From contig CAYQCH010000011.1 in NCBI GenBank assembly GCA_964415935.1, positions 1 to 33,027 of the forward strand: a stretch of DNA of 33,027 bases, written 5' to 3'. Both the position numbers and the translations under genes were made by a program. Shown in pieces: positions 7,011-16,079 of this stretch; the stretch's first letter is position 1; each line of letters starts with the position of its first letter. The DNA comes from CAYQCH01 sp964415935. GTDB taxonomy: Bacteria > Patescibacteriota > Patescibacteriia > VMEV01 > CAYQCH01. The notes under the pieces are model-generated. The model was not told the origin of the DNA. It saw only the letters and a program-made list of their open reading frames with translations, and made no database searches.

Positions 7011-8123
7011 CTATTCCTCGTCGTGCGGCTTGTCCAACAATTCAGGCGTGACGCCCCCGCCGACGCCAGAAATTTTTAACACGTCTTTGTCGATTTTCTT
7101 GAACTCCTTGTACGCGCTGTTGTACGTATTTACTGCCGTGCCAAACTGGCTGCCTAATTTTTTCATATACGTTTCGTACACCTCCATGTGGCGCCCCAGT
7201 TCGCCGACGCGCTTGATGACCTCTTTGACGGACTCTTCCATTTTCAATGCTTTGAGGCCCTGCAACACCGTCTGCAGATAGGCGAAAAATGAGGTAGGAG
7301 AAACAATGATGACGCGCTTCTTAAAAGCGTACTCAATCAAGTCTTCGCTGCGCACGTCCGTGTTGCCGACTTTATAGATCAACAAGTTGTAATAAATGCC
7401 TTCGGCGGGAATAAACATGAAGGCAAAATCGGTCGTCTGTTCCAGGGGACGGATGTATTTGGCCGTCTCATCGATGCGGTTTTTGACGTCCATTTTGAAC
7501 TCTTTTTGCAGCTTTTCGCGCTGTACTTCGTCTGTGGACTCCATGATCTTATTGTACTTTTCCAAGCTGAACTTGGCGTCGATGGGAATAATTTTATCCT
7601 GCATGAAAATGACGGCATCTACAATTTCCCCGTTGTTGAACTTATACTGGATTTTGTACTGATTAGGCTGAAGCACGTGGCTAAGCAATGTTTCCAAAAA
7701 GTATTCTCCCAAGATACCTCGCTGTTTGGGGTTCTTTAAGATATTTTCCAGGCTTTGCAGCTTCTCGGAAAAATTCAAAATCTGCTTGTTGGTACCCTCT
7801 ACCTGCGTCAGCTTGCGCGTGATATCCTCGATAATCTTCCCTGTTTCCCGAAAATGCGCCTGCATGCTTTCCGCATTATGGATATGGGATTTCTGTAACA
7901 AGGTCGTCATCTGGTCCAGGCGCGCCTGCATTTCCTGCCTGTTCTGCATGCCGCTTTGCGCCACTTCCTTGCGCAGGTTTTCGACAATGTCCAGCATCAT
8001 TTTCTGGGCCATGCCGTTCTCCGGACCGGCCATGAAGGCCATGCGCTTGTACATGAGGAAAACGCCGACAGCAAGAGCCAGGATCAGCAGCAGGATAACG
8101 GCAAGGACGATGTAGATTCCCAT
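7011..8123 (-). CDS. rmuC: RmuC-family DNA recombination protein
   Basis: The 370-residue protein begins with a membrane helix (about residues 3-23), continues with a coiled coil (about 45-135), and then has the RmuC core with KQRGILGEYFLETLLSHVL, IVDAVIFMQDKIIPIDAKF and FAFMFIPAEGIYYNLL. RmuC limits inversions between short repeats and carries a restriction-endonuclease-like fold; its exact reaction is unclear. It is the last gene of metG-cvpA-tatD-rmuC. Its ATG follows the tatD stop by one base (TAA-T-ATG) and has no SD sequence. The frame and length are normal for the family. Confidence 0.9.
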   Translation of the reverse strand: MGIYIVLAVILLLILALAVGVFLMYKRMAFMAGPENGMAQKMMLDIVENLRKEVAQSGMQNRQEMQARLDQMTTLLQKSHIHNAESMQAHFRETGKIIEDITRKLTQVEGTNKQILNFSEKLQSLENILKNPKQRGILGEYFLETLLSHVLQPNQYKIQYKFNNGEIVDAVIFMQDKIIPIDAKFSLEKYNKIMESTDEVQREKLQKEFKMDVKNRIDETAKYIRPLEQTTDFAFMFIPAEGIYYNLLIYKVGNTDVRSEDLIEYAFKKRVIIVSPTSFFAYLQTVLQGLKALKMEESVKEVIKRVGELGRHMEVYETYMKKLGSQFGTAVNTYNSAYKEFKKIDKDVLKISGVGGGVTPELLDKPHDEE

Positions 8124-8124
8124 A

Positions 8125-8964
8125 TTACGGTTTGATCGGCAGGTTAAATAGCGCTATGGCGTTTTTTGTCGTTTGCGCGGCCAGCTCCTCCAGCGCGATG
8201 CCGCGCCGGCGCGCGATGGATTCGGCCACGAATTTCACATACAGCGGTTCATTGCGCTTGCCGCGATGCGGCGGGGGCGTAAGGTACGGCGCATCCGTTT
8301 CAATAACAACGGAATCCAGGGGCAATTTGGCCGCCACCTCCCCGACGTCTTTGGCAAACGCGGCGATGCCGGAAAAGGAGATGTACCAGCCTTCATCGAT
8401 ATATTTTTTTGCTTCCTCGTACGTGCCCGTAAAGCAGTGGATGACGCCGCGCCGATTGTCCGGATGCGCCGCCGCTGATTCCTTGATCAGCGAAAGCATG
8501 TCCGCATGCGCATCGCGACAATGGACGATGACCGGTAACCCATGTTTGGCGGCAAAAGCGAATTGCGCCATGGCCGCCGCCCACTGGGTTCTTTTCATTT
8601 CCGCAGCGCTCTCCGCGGGCAGCCGGTAATAGTCCAGGCCGCATTCGCCGACGCCCACAATTTTCTTGCTAGACCGCAAAATTTCCTCATACACGGCTTC
8701 TTCAAACGCCTCTTGGCGCGGCTTGAAGTCCAGCTCCTGCGTATCGTTAAAGCCATGGGCAATGGTATGCGTCGGATGCAGGCCAATAGAGGCATACATG
8801 CAGTCGTGCGCATTGGCCAGCTCAGCGGCGGCGCGGCTGGTATCGCGTTGCGTGCCAATGGTTACCATGATAATGTCCTCCGCCTCAGCGCGGCGGATGA
8901 CTTCCTCGGCATCCTGTGCGTAGGCACGAAAGCCGACATGGCAATGAGTATCAATGAGGTGCAT
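8125..8964 (-). CDS. tatD: TatD-family metal-dependent DNase
   Basis: The 279-residue protein has the TatD metal ligands: the DTHCH motif near the N-terminus, a glutamate in GVGECGLDYYR, histidines in VIVHCRDAH and GVIHCFTG, and an aspartate in VIETDAPYLTPPPHRGKRNEP. TatD proteins are Mg/Mn-dependent nucleases acting on DNA ends, also used in DNA turnover and repair. Length is typical (about 260-280). It sits one base after cvpA (TAA-C-ATG) and one base before rmuC. metG and tatD are neighbours in many bacteria, which supports the operon reading. Confidence 0.93.
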   Translation of the reverse strand: MHLIDTHCHVGFRAYAQDAEEVIRRAEAEDIIMVTIGTQRDTSRAAAELANAHDCMYASIGLHPTHTIAHGFNDTQELDFKPRQEAFEEAVYEEILRSSKKIVGVGECGLDYYRLPAESAAEMKRTQWAAAMAQFAFAAKHGLPVIVHCRDAHADMLSLIKESAAAHPDNRRGVIHCFTGTYEEAKKYIDEGWYISFSGIAAFAKDVGEVAAKLPLDSVVIETDAPYLTPPPHRGKRNEPLYVKFVAESIARRRGIALEELAAQTTKNAIALFNLPIKP

Positions 8965-8965
8965 G

Positions 8966-9511
8966 TTACATCATGCCAATAAAGGCCTTGGCCTTTTGCA
9001 CCACCTCGGGCAATAACGGCGCGACTTTATTGGCCACGTTCAACAAATACAGAACAACCTGGGAATCAGACAATGCCTGCGTCAGAGGCTCATGAATCGG
9101 ATAGCGAACCAACAGATACAAACTTAAGCCTACCAGGATGATGCCTTCCACCAGGCCGAGCACGGCGCCGCCCAGGCGGTTGATGGTCTTAAGGAATGGC
9201 AACACGGCCAGCAGCTGAAAGAACTTGTCGATAAGCCAGAAGACAAAACCCACCAGGCGCGTTACCAGCAAAAACAAAATAATGAACGTAACCACTTTCC
9301 CGATATTTTCATATCCGCCAAAAAGAAAGGAAAGTTTACTGGCCACGAAATCAAAATACTTGCCGCTGATATAGGCGGCGGCCACGATGCTGAGAAATGA
9401 CCCGAGCATGTGGATGAAGCCGAACCAAAACCCCGTTACGGCAAATCCGAACAGGATGAGGAACAGCACCGCATCAGCAATGGTAAGCGGTATCACCGGC
9501 ATAGAAGCCAT
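8966..9511 (-). CDS. cvpA: CvpA-family membrane protein
   Basis: The 181-residue protein shows the CvpA pattern: four hydrophobic segments (about residues 10-30, 34-50, 70-93, 111-135), a glycine-rich FWFGFIHMLGSFLSI motif in the first pair, and the conserved NRLGGAVLGLVEGI loop. The family was named for colicin V production and affects envelope integrity; its molecular role is open. The first codon overlaps the metG stop (TAATG), so translation is coupled. An alternative start at the fourth residue is possible. A C-terminal amphipathic tail follows the last helix. Confidence 0.85.
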   Translation of the reverse strand: MASMPVIPLTIADAVLFLILFGFAVTGFWFGFIHMLGSFLSIVAAAYISGKYFDFVASKLSFLFGGYENIGKVVTFIILFLLVTRLVGFVFWLIDKFFQLLAVLPFLKTINRLGGAVLGLVEGIILVGLSLYLLVRYPIHEPLTQALSDSQVVLYLLNVANKVAPLLPEVVQKAKAFIGMM

Positions 9512-10965
9512 TACGAATGAGTCTCGAGGCGCGGGAAAAGTGGCGGCATCTTTTCAATTTTTTCCGCGTGGAAATGTGACTGCAACGCCTGCGCGCTTTG
9601 GGGCAAAAACGGCGCCAGGATCTGGGCTACCAGGCGAATACGCCCCACCAAATCGCTTAAGACGCCCTTTGTTTTCAGTATATCACTTTTTGCCAGTACC
9701 CAAGGTTTTTCGCGGTCAATCAATTCGTTAGCGTCATTGATGATCTGCCAGATTTTGTTAAGCGCATGGTCAAAGCGGAACTCTTCCGTATCTTTATAAA
9801 TATCCTGAACAAGATTTTTATACATGCTGATTTCAACGGTCTCCACTTCCCCATCACAATATTGGGCCACCATATTGGAAACACGCGTGGCCAGGTTTCC
9901 CAGATCATTGGCCAGGTCAGCCGTGTAACGCTGGGTCATACGGCCGTAAGAAAAGTCTCCATCAGCATCAAATGGAAACTCGCGCAGCAGGAAATAGCGC
10001 ACAGCATCCTGTCCGTACTGCTGGGCCAAAGCGATGGGGTCGATGACATTGCCGGTCGACTTGCTCATCTTTTGTCCGTCGACGGTAATAAAGCCGTGGA
10101 TATACACGCGCTTGGACGTTGGCAGCGCCGCTGAGAGGAGCATGGCTTGCCACATCGCGGACTGCTGGCGCAAGTTGTCCTTGCCTGCTACCTGTATGCC
10201 AGGCCAGAAGTCATGGAATTGCTGCTCATCTTTTGGCCAGCCGAGGGTAGAAATATAGTTAATCAAGGCATCGAACCAAACATACATGACATGGTCCGGA
10301 TCATTGGGAACCTGCACGCCCCACGGCATCTTTGCCTTCAAACGTGAAATGCTGAAGTCTTGCAAGCCGGAATCCACGAAATTGCGCACCTCCGTCAGTC
10401 GGTAGGCCGGCTGCACAAAGGCCGGATCTTTTTCGTACAAGTCCAGCAATGCCTGCTGGTACTTGGAAAACCGGAAAAAATAATTGTCTTCGTCGATCAA
10501 TTCAATTTCGTACTTGGGATGGATGGGGCATTTGCCGTCGACAAGCTCCGAATCCGTTTTTTCCAGCTCGCAGCCGACGCAATATTTTACCTGGTACTTC
10601 TTTTTGTAAATATCCCCGTTTTGAAAGCAGCGCATCCAGAACTCTTGCGCCGCGGCCTTATGATTCTCATCCGTCGTGCGGATAAAATTGGTGTAGCTTA
10701 ATCCCAAGACATCTTTAAGCACGTGAAACTTGGCCGCGTATTCGTCCACGTATGCCTGAGGCTCTTTGCCTTGTTCTACGGCTTTCCGGTAAATCTTCAC
10801 GCCATGCTCGTCCGTTCCGGTGTTAAACACGACATCCGCGCCTTTAGCCCGGTAATGCCGGGCGACCACGTCGGCCTGGATGATCTCTAAAGCAAAGCCG
10901 ATATGCGGCTCGGCGTTCACATAGGGCAATGTTGTGGTAATGTAAAACTTCTCTTTTTTCGCCAT
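9511..10965 (-). CDS. metG: Methionyl-tRNA synthetase
   Basis: The enzyme charges tRNA-Met. The 484-residue protein has the class I signatures PHIGFALE (HIGH motif) and KMSKSTGNVID (KMSKS motif), plus one zinc knuckle CVGC...CPIH (about residues 127-147), the form found in Thermus-like enzymes. It ends after the anticodon-binding helical domain and lacks the C-terminal dimerisation domain of longer MetRS proteins. The start at 10965 has no SD sequence; an inverted repeat lies nine bases upstream. It is the first gene of metG-cvpA-tatD-rmuC. Confidence 0.97.
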   Translation of the reverse strand: MAKKEKFYITTTLPYVNAEPHIGFALEIIQADVVARHYRAKGADVVFNTGTDEHGVKIYRKAVEQGKEPQAYVDEYAAKFHVLKDVLGLSYTNFIRTTDENHKAAAQEFWMRCFQNGDIYKKKYQVKYCVGCELEKTDSELVDGKCPIHPKYEIELIDEDNYFFRFSKYQQALLDLYEKDPAFVQPAYRLTEVRNFVDSGLQDFSISRLKAKMPWGVQVPNDPDHVMYVWFDALINYISTLGWPKDEQQFHDFWPGIQVAGKDNLRQQSAMWQAMLLSAALPTSKRVYIHGFITVDGQKMSKSTGNVIDPIALAQQYGQDAVRYFLLREFPFDADGDFSYGRMTQRYTADLANDLGNLATRVSNMVAQYCDGEVETVEISMYKNLVQDIYKDTEEFRFDHALNKIWQIINDANELIDREKPWVLAKSDILKTKGVLSDLVGRIRLVAQILAPFLPQSAQALQSHFHAEKIEKMPPLFPRLETHS

Positions 10966-10974
10966 AAATCGCTA

Positions 10975-11001
10975 GAAATGGTAGGTAAAACCTATCATTT
11001 C
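10975..11001. promoter_or_regulatory. 12-bp inverted repeat upstream of metG
   Basis: GAAATGGTAGGT (10975-10986) and ACCTATCATTTC (10990-11001) are inverted with one imperfect pair and a three-base spacer. It ends nine bases before the metG ATG on the minus strand. A weak promoter (TTGCTT, 17 bases, TAGGTT) overlaps it. It may be an operator or an RNA stem in the metG leader; the poor U-tract argues against a terminator. Confidence 0.45.
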
Positions 11002-11019
11002 CGGCTCCAGAAAGCAAAA

Positions 11020-11051
11020 CCCCGCGGCAGCCGAGAAGGCCGCGCGCGGGG
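11020..11051 (-). terminator. Terminator of the orphan gene at 11064
   Basis: On the minus strand CCCCGCG (11051-11045) pairs with CGCGGGG (11026-11020), followed by TTTTGCTTT. It begins 12 bases after the stop codon of the orphan gene. Confidence 0.75.
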
Positions 11052-11063
11052 CATGCGAGTTGA

Positions 11064-11600
11064 TTACTTGGCGAACATCAGGAAGAGGCAGTGCGGTCCC
11101 CAGCCGATGGCGCCGTTATAGAGGCAGACGTAGCTCGTACCGTTGATGACGGTCAGATACGGAGTGAGCGCATTACCGTCGTCGTCCTCGATCTCTACCC
11201 CGTGGCAGACGATCCAGTTGGACCTGGCGACCGCAGCGTTCTGGGCGGCCAAAGCCAGCAGCGGCTTGATGGTATTGGGCAACTCGCCAGTCCGATCAGC
11301 GAGCGCGGCCCGGACCTGCTTGTCGTTGAGGTAGAGCTTCTCTCCCTTGCCTCGCCGCTTGATCTTGACCAGCAGCACGTCCGCGTCGGCCGTCCTGGTC
11401 CCGAGCGGGAATCTGGCGGGCGCGATGCGATCGTCGGCGATGACGATCTTCCCGGCCTTGATGAAGGCTTCGTATGAAGCGAGCTTCATCTCGATCGTCA
11501 GCCGCTGGGACTTGTCGCGCTTGGCCGCGCCGCCTTCCTGCTCCTCCGCGGCCTCGGCCTCCTCGTCTGAGACCTCAGCCTCTGCTTCCTTCGTGGTCAT
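11064..11600 (-). CDS. Orphan protein with acidic N-terminus, unknown function
   Basis: The frame is open from 11660, but the ATG at 11600 is preceded by a full SD sequence AAGGAGG and is the likely start (178 residues). I recognise no domain. Residues 3-25 are rich in Glu and Ala, then a basic segment follows, then a region with VLLVKIKRRGKGEKLYLNDK that could be beta structure, and a hydrophobic C-terminus with several Trp, Cys and Tyr. No signal peptide or membrane helix is evident. The gene has its own promoter, leader hairpin and terminator, looks richer in G+C than mutL and metG around it, and uses an SD sequence that most neighbours lack. It could be a recently acquired or fast-evolving gene. 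Confidence 0.7.
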   Translation of the reverse strand: MTTKEAEAEVSDEEAEAAEEQEGGAAKRDKSQRLTIEMKLASYEAFIKAGKIVIADDRIAPARFPLGTRTADADVLLVKIKRRGKGEKLYLNDKQVRAALADRTGELPNTIKPLLALAAQNAAVARSNWIVCHGVEIEDDDGNALTPYLTVINGTSYVCLYNGAIGWGPHCLFLMFAK

Positions 11601-11603
11601 GGA

Positions 11604-11660
11604 CCTCCTTCCCGCATGATTGCGGTCAGCCACGATACCACGAACACACCCTGCTGTCAA
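11604..11660 (-). promoter_or_regulatory. Promoter, leader hairpin and SD of the orphan gene at 11064
   Basis: On the minus strand TTGACA (11660-11655) and TATCGT (11637-11632) are spaced by 17 bases. The transcript then folds as CCGCA-ATCA-TGCGG (11625-11612), directly followed by AAGGAGG (11610-11604), three bases from the ATG. The -35 box lies just past the mutL stop (11664). Confidence 0.7.
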
Positions 11661-11663
11661 TGG

Positions 11664-13403
11664 TTATGGCCGATGGAATTCCTTGCGCAATTGTTCGATG
11701 GACAGCTTCTTCATAACGGGACGTCCATGGCAGCAGGCCGTGATGTTGTACCGGCGGATGTCCGACAAAAGCTGGATCTGTTCGGCTGGGGTGAGCGGAT
11801 CCTGGAATTTCACGGCGCCTCGGCACGCCGCCATTTTTGCCAGGCGATCGCGACGATCCTGAAGCGAGGAGGGCATTTTCCCTTCTTCCTGCAAGTCATG
11901 CACGAGGTCGGTAAGAAAACGCTTGAGGTCGCGCGCGTCAATATCCTGCGGAACAGCCGTCAGCCGGACGGTCTGCGGTCCAAATTCTTCGATTTCTATT
12001 CCTAACGTACGTAGCGCCTGATGCTGCTCCATAAGGAGCTGAAACTGTACAGCGGTAAGTTCAATCACGACGGGAACAAGCAGCGCCTGCGCCCTGGCCT
12101 GCTCTTTGTCATGCACCATCCGTTCATACAAAATCTTCTCGGCGGCAGCATGCTGATCTACCACCAGCAGTCCGTCTGTAGCTTCTACCAGCAAAAAGCA
12201 GCGATGCAGCTGTCCCAGCAGCTTCCAGTCACCCAGTTCGCTTGCCACGCGCACCTGGGCGACGCCTTGCGTCTGCGGAGTCGCTACCGCATGAGCAAAA
12301 TCCCAGGCTGATTTGGTTTGAATCAGGTCGCGCACCGTTTCCGAGGCCGCTTGCGCGCCGGACCACGGCACGGCCGGTTTCATTTCCACGCTCGACGTGC
12401 TGGTTTTTTCCAGCGCTTCATGCACGGCTTTGTACACCTCGCGAAATACGGCCGAAGGGTCGGCAAAACGCACCTCGGACTTCCGCGGATGGACGTTAAC
12501 GTCAACCAGGTCCGGGGCGATGGAAACATGCAAAATGAAGGCAGGATGGCTGTGCGGCTCAATATGATGGCTGTATCCTTGCCGGACAGCTTTGGCCAGC
12601 ATGAAATCCTGCACCGGCCGGCGATTGACGAATATGTACTGGTCTGGCCGGCGGGGCCGTGCATGCGAAGGATGCGACAAAAACCCGGTAACAATAAGCG
12701 ACGCGCGCCGATGCTGCAATTCAATCATGTCCTTGGCCAGGTCAATGCCAAGGATGTCGGCGGCGCGGCCGCGCCAGTCAGCCACCGCCGGCGCGTCAAA
12801 AGCCACGTCTCCGTTATGCGTCAGCTTAAAGCCAACATGTGGATGGATGCAGGCCTGCTGCATGGCCAGCGCCAGGATGTGCCGGAATTCCGTAGACTCG
12901 CTTTTCATGAACTTCTTGCGCGCCGGCACAGGGTGGAACAGGCCGCGCACTTCCACGGTGGTTCCCGTTGGCGCGCCGGCCGGCTGCATGGACATCCGGC
13001 CTTGCTGCAAGATCAGTTCCATCGCCCCGGCGGCATCCAGCGGCCGGCTGACTATGTAAAAGTTGGAAACGGCGGCAATGGCGGCCAGCGCTTCGCCGCG
13101 AAACCCGAACGTTTCCAGGCGGTTAAGATCTTCCACCGCGCGGATCTTGCTGGTGGCGTAGCGCTGCACGGACAGCCGCAAATCGTCCGGAGGCATACCA
13201 TGGCCGTTGTCTGACACGCGGATGAGGCCCAACCCGCCTTGTTCAATATCAATGCGGATGTCCGTAGCGCCGGCATCCAAAGCGTTTTCCACCAGCTCTT
13301 TAACCACGGACGCCGGCCGCTCCACCACCTCGCCCGCGGCGATTTTGTCGACCATCGGCTGCGTCAGGACCTTGATTGTTTGCATACTATTCATCCGCTT
13401 CAT
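11664..13403 (-). CDS. mutL: DNA mismatch repair protein MutL
   Basis: MutL links MutS mismatch recognition to strand removal. The N-terminal GHKL ATPase motifs are ENALDAGATDI, DNGHGMP and TFGFRGEALAAIAAVS. The C-terminal domain has the endonuclease motif DQHAAAEKILYE, fitting DQHA-x2-E-x4-E, plus ACRGAVKF and CCHGRP, so this MutL should nick DNA itself, as in organisms without MutH. Length 579 is normal. Start choice is open: ATG 13403 overlaps mutS and has AGGAG seven bases upstream inside mutS, while ATG 13385 follows the mutS stop by one base (TAG-T-ATG) and fits the usual N-terminus better. Confidence 0.95.
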   Translation of the reverse strand: MKRMNSMQTIKVLTQPMVDKIAAGEVVERPASVVKELVENALDAGATDIRIDIEQGGLGLIRVSDNGHGMPPDDLRLSVQRYATSKIRAVEDLNRLETFGFRGEALAAIAAVSNFYIVSRPLDAAGAMELILQQGRMSMQPAGAPTGTTVEVRGLFHPVPARKKFMKSESTEFRHILALAMQQACIHPHVGFKLTHNGDVAFDAPAVADWRGRAADILGIDLAKDMIELQHRRASLIVTGFLSHPSHARPRRPDQYIFVNRRPVQDFMLAKAVRQGYSHHIEPHSHPAFILHVSIAPDLVDVNVHPRKSEVRFADPSAVFREVYKAVHEALEKTSTSSVEMKPAVPWSGAQAASETVRDLIQTKSAWDFAHAVATPQTQGVAQVRVASELGDWKLLGQLHRCFLLVEATDGLLVVDQHAAAEKILYERMVHDKEQARAQALLVPVVIELTAVQFQLLMEQHQALRTLGIEIEEFGPQTVRLTAVPQDIDARDLKRFLTDLVHDLQEEGKMPSSLQDRRDRLAKMAACRGAVKFQDPLTPAEQIQLLSDIRRYNITACCHGRPVMKKLSIEQLRKEFHRP

Positions 13404-15945
13404 TTTTATACTCCTGCAGCAGCTGCAATGCCTGCATCGGCGTCAGGGCATTGGGATCAATGGCGCGCAATTTAGCCACGACCGGGTGTTCGGTCTGCTT
13501 GGCCACCGGCATCAAGGGCAGCGTCCCCTGCTTGGTTTGCTGCTTCTGCTCCCAGGCATGCTGCTCCAGCTTGACCAGAATGTCTTTGGCGCGCAGCAAC
13601 ACGCCATGCGGCAGGCCGGCCAATTTGGCCACGTCAATGCCGTAACTGCGGTTAATACCGCCCTCCTGCACATGATGGAGAAAAATCACCCGGCCGTCCT
13701 GCTCGGCCACGGCCACCGAATAATTTGCTGCGGCAGGCAAGCGCTCCACGATTTCAATCAGCTCGTGGTAATGCGTGGCAAACAACGTTTTGGCCTTGAT
13801 AACGTCATGGACATGCTCGGTCATGGCCCAGGCCAGGCTTAAACCGTCATAGGTGCTGGTGCCGCGTCCCAGCTCATCAAAAACAATCAGGCTGTTTTCG
13901 GTCGCATTGTTCAAAATATACGCGGCTTCCTGCATTTCCACCATGAACGTGGATCGCCCGGCTGCCATCTGGTCTGAAGCGCCGACGCGCGTGAATATGC
14001 GGTCCATCACCGACCATTCCATGCGGCTGGCCGGCACGTACGAACCCATTTGCGCCATGAGCACAATCAGCGCGGTCTGGCGAAGAAAACTGGACTTGCC
14101 GCTCATGTTCGGCCCCGTCAGCAACATGAAGCGCATGTCATCATCCATATAGACGGAATTGGGCACGTACGGCTTGTCGATCATGGTTTCAATCACCGGA
14201 TGGCGGCCGTCCGTGATGGACAAAAGTGGCTCGGATGATACGGCAGGGCGGCTGTACCGGCGGGCGGCTGCCAGCTGCGCAAATGAAGTTAGTACGTCAA
14301 GCTCAGCCAGCGTGCGAGCCGTCTGCTGCAGCGCTGCAGCATGGGCAAAGGCGCGACGACGCAACTCCTCGAACAATTCGTATTCAATGCGGATGATTTT
14401 TTCCTGCGCGCCAAGCACCTTTTCTTCGTATTCTTTCAACTCAGGCGTGATATACCGCTCGGCATTGACCAATGTCTGTTTACGGATGTAATGCTGCGGA
14501 ACGGAAGCCAGGTTTGCCTTGCTTATTTCGATGTAATAGCCGAAGACGGAATTGTACTTTACTTTCAGCGAGTTAATGCCAGTGGCCTTGCGTTCGTCTT
14601 CCTGCATTTTGCTGATCCATTCTTTTCCCGTGGAAGATAATTCACGCAACTCGTCCAATTCTTTGCTCACGCCCTGACGGATAAACCCGCCCTCCTGCAT
14701 CAATACCGGCGGATCGTCGTTTACGGTTTTGGCAATGTCTGCAACCAAATCTTCATGGGCGTCCAATGCTCCGTACAGATCTTTCATGCGTGGTGAAGCG
14801 TCGCGAACAGCCTTGAGAGGACCCTTCAGCACAGGCACCAACTCCAGCGCTAACCGTAAATTATACAAATCGCGCGGATTGACGCGCATGGTTCCGACTT
14901 TGCCCACCAGCCGCTCCACGTCGCACATGGACGACAAATGCTCGCGCACGGTGTCGCGCAAAACAGCGTCATTGTAAAAACTATCCACCGCCGACAATCG
15001 CGCTTCAATGGCTGCGGCTTCAGCCAAGGGCCGCGACACCCATTCGCGCAACAAACGCCCGCCCATGGATGTAACGGTCATGTCAATGGCTTGCACGAAG
15101 CTCCCTTGCTCCAGCCCCGTATGCTGCGAAGCAAACAGCTCCAGGTTGCGGATGGTGGACTCGTCCAACAGCACATACCCGTCAGGCTGCTGCCGTGTAA
15201 TTCCCTGGATGTGGCCAAGGGAAGACTTTTGCGTTTCCTGCACGTAATACAATGCATTGGCAACCGCCGACATCACAGGCCCTTCCGGCAACCCCAGCCC
15301 TTCTCCGCCCAGCACGCCAAATTGCTTTTCAATAATCGTCTTTGGTTTTTCCCAGGACGGCACGGCAAAAACATTGACGAAGGCAAAACGTTTGCAGGCC
15401 TCCACTTCTTCATCCGACAGGCCTTGCACCAGGATTTCCGTGGGACGCAGCCGGGCAAATTCATGCAACAAAGCATCCATGTCAGCGCATTCGCTAGCCA
15501 AAAATTTCCCAGTGGTGACATCAAGCGCGGCCAGTCCAATCTGTTGTCCTTCCCTTGCGACAGCGCATAAAAAATTGGCCTGTTTGCTTTCCAGCACCGC
15601 GTCGTCAAACGTGGTACCCGGCGTGATGATGCGGGTAACTTCGCGCTTCACAATTCCCTTGCCGTCTGGAGCGGACACCTGGTCGCAGATAGCCACCCGC
15701 TTGCCATGCTTGGTCAGTTTAGAAAGATACTGCGATGACGCATGCACGGGTATGCCGCACATGGGAATTTCATTTTCCGTGCCTTTGCCGCGCGCAGTCA
15801 GGGTTAAATCCAACAACCGAGAAACCTCAACCGCGTCATTGCCGAACATTTCGTAAAAATCGCCTAAATGGAAAAAAAGCACGGTGTCCTTGTGCTTTTC
15901 TTTAATCTCAAAGTATTGGGCCAACATCGGCGTCAATTTTGCCAT
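13387..15945 (-). CDS. mutS: DNA mismatch repair protein MutS
   Basis: MutS recognises mismatches and small loops. The 852-residue protein has the mismatch-binding Phe-x-Glu in LGDFYEMFGNDA (about residues 29-36), the connector and lever domains, the Walker A motif TGPNMSGKSSFLRQ, the signature FDELGRGTSTYDG and FATHYHEL. Full length, no defects seen. It overlaps the start of mutL. A good extended -10 promoter lies 24 bases upstream. A GGGGA sequence lies upstream of the ATG but is a weak SD. Confidence 0.98.
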   Translation of the reverse strand: MAKLTPMLAQYFEIKEKHKDTVLFFHLGDFYEMFGNDAVEVSRLLDLTLTARGKGTENEIPMCGIPVHASSQYLSKLTKHGKRVAICDQVSAPDGKGIVKREVTRIITPGTTFDDAVLESKQANFLCAVAREGQQIGLAALDVTTGKFLASECADMDALLHEFARLRPTEILVQGLSDEEVEACKRFAFVNVFAVPSWEKPKTIIEKQFGVLGGEGLGLPEGPVMSAVANALYYVQETQKSSLGHIQGITRQQPDGYVLLDESTIRNLELFASQHTGLEQGSFVQAIDMTVTSMGGRLLREWVSRPLAEAAAIEARLSAVDSFYNDAVLRDTVREHLSSMCDVERLVGKVGTMRVNPRDLYNLRLALELVPVLKGPLKAVRDASPRMKDLYGALDAHEDLVADIAKTVNDDPPVLMQEGGFIRQGVSKELDELRELSSTGKEWISKMQEDERKATGINSLKVKYNSVFGYYIEISKANLASVPQHYIRKQTLVNAERYITPELKEYEEKVLGAQEKIIRIEYELFEELRRRAFAHAAALQQTARTLAELDVLTSFAQLAAARRYSRPAVSSEPLLSITDGRHPVIETMIDKPYVPNSVYMDDDMRFMLLTGPNMSGKSSFLRQTALIVLMAQMGSYVPASRMEWSVMDRIFTRVGASDQMAAGRSTFMVEMQEAAYILNNATENSLIVFDELGRGTSTYDGLSLAWAMTEHVHDVIKAKTLFATHYHELIEIVERLPAAANYSVAVAEQDGRVIFLHHVQEGGINRSYGIDVAKLAGLPHGVLLRAKDILVKLEQHAWEQKQQTKQGTLPLMPVAKQTEHPVVAKLRAIDPNALTPMQALQLLQEYKNEADE

Positions 15946-15968
15946 ACCATCCCCGTTTCGGTGGCGAG

Positions 15969-15977
15969 ATTATAACA
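15969..15977 (-). promoter_or_regulatory. Extended -10 promoter of mutS-mutL
   Basis: On the minus strand TGT-TATAAT (15977-15969) is a perfect extended -10 box. The -35 region is poor. Transcription would start near 15962, giving a leader of about 17 bases. Confidence 0.6.
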
Positions 15978-15997
15978 AAATGCCCATAAAATGCGAA

Positions 15998-16029
15998 ACC
16001 CCCGAGAGACGATGGTCTCAATCGGGGGT
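15998..16029 (-). terminator. Terminator of the orphan gene at 16080
   Basis: On the minus strand ACCCCCGA (16029-16022) pairs with TCGGGGGT (16005-15998), with an inner GAGAC/GTCTC stem. TTTCGCATTTT follows. It insulates mutS from the orphan gene. Confidence 0.75.
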
Positions 16030-16079
16030 CTATGCGGGGAAGCTGCCTGGAAGGCGGCTCAACCCTGGATTAAAAAGCA

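Noticed and set aside
6705..7079. A 124-codon frame through the second RNA unit
   Set aside because: Its ATG lies before the predicted transcription start, and it runs through the terminator into the rmuC 3' end; no domain.
12318..13214. A 298-codon open frame on the + strand
   Set aside because: It is antisense to mutL over its conserved ATPase region and has a composition typical of an antisense frame.
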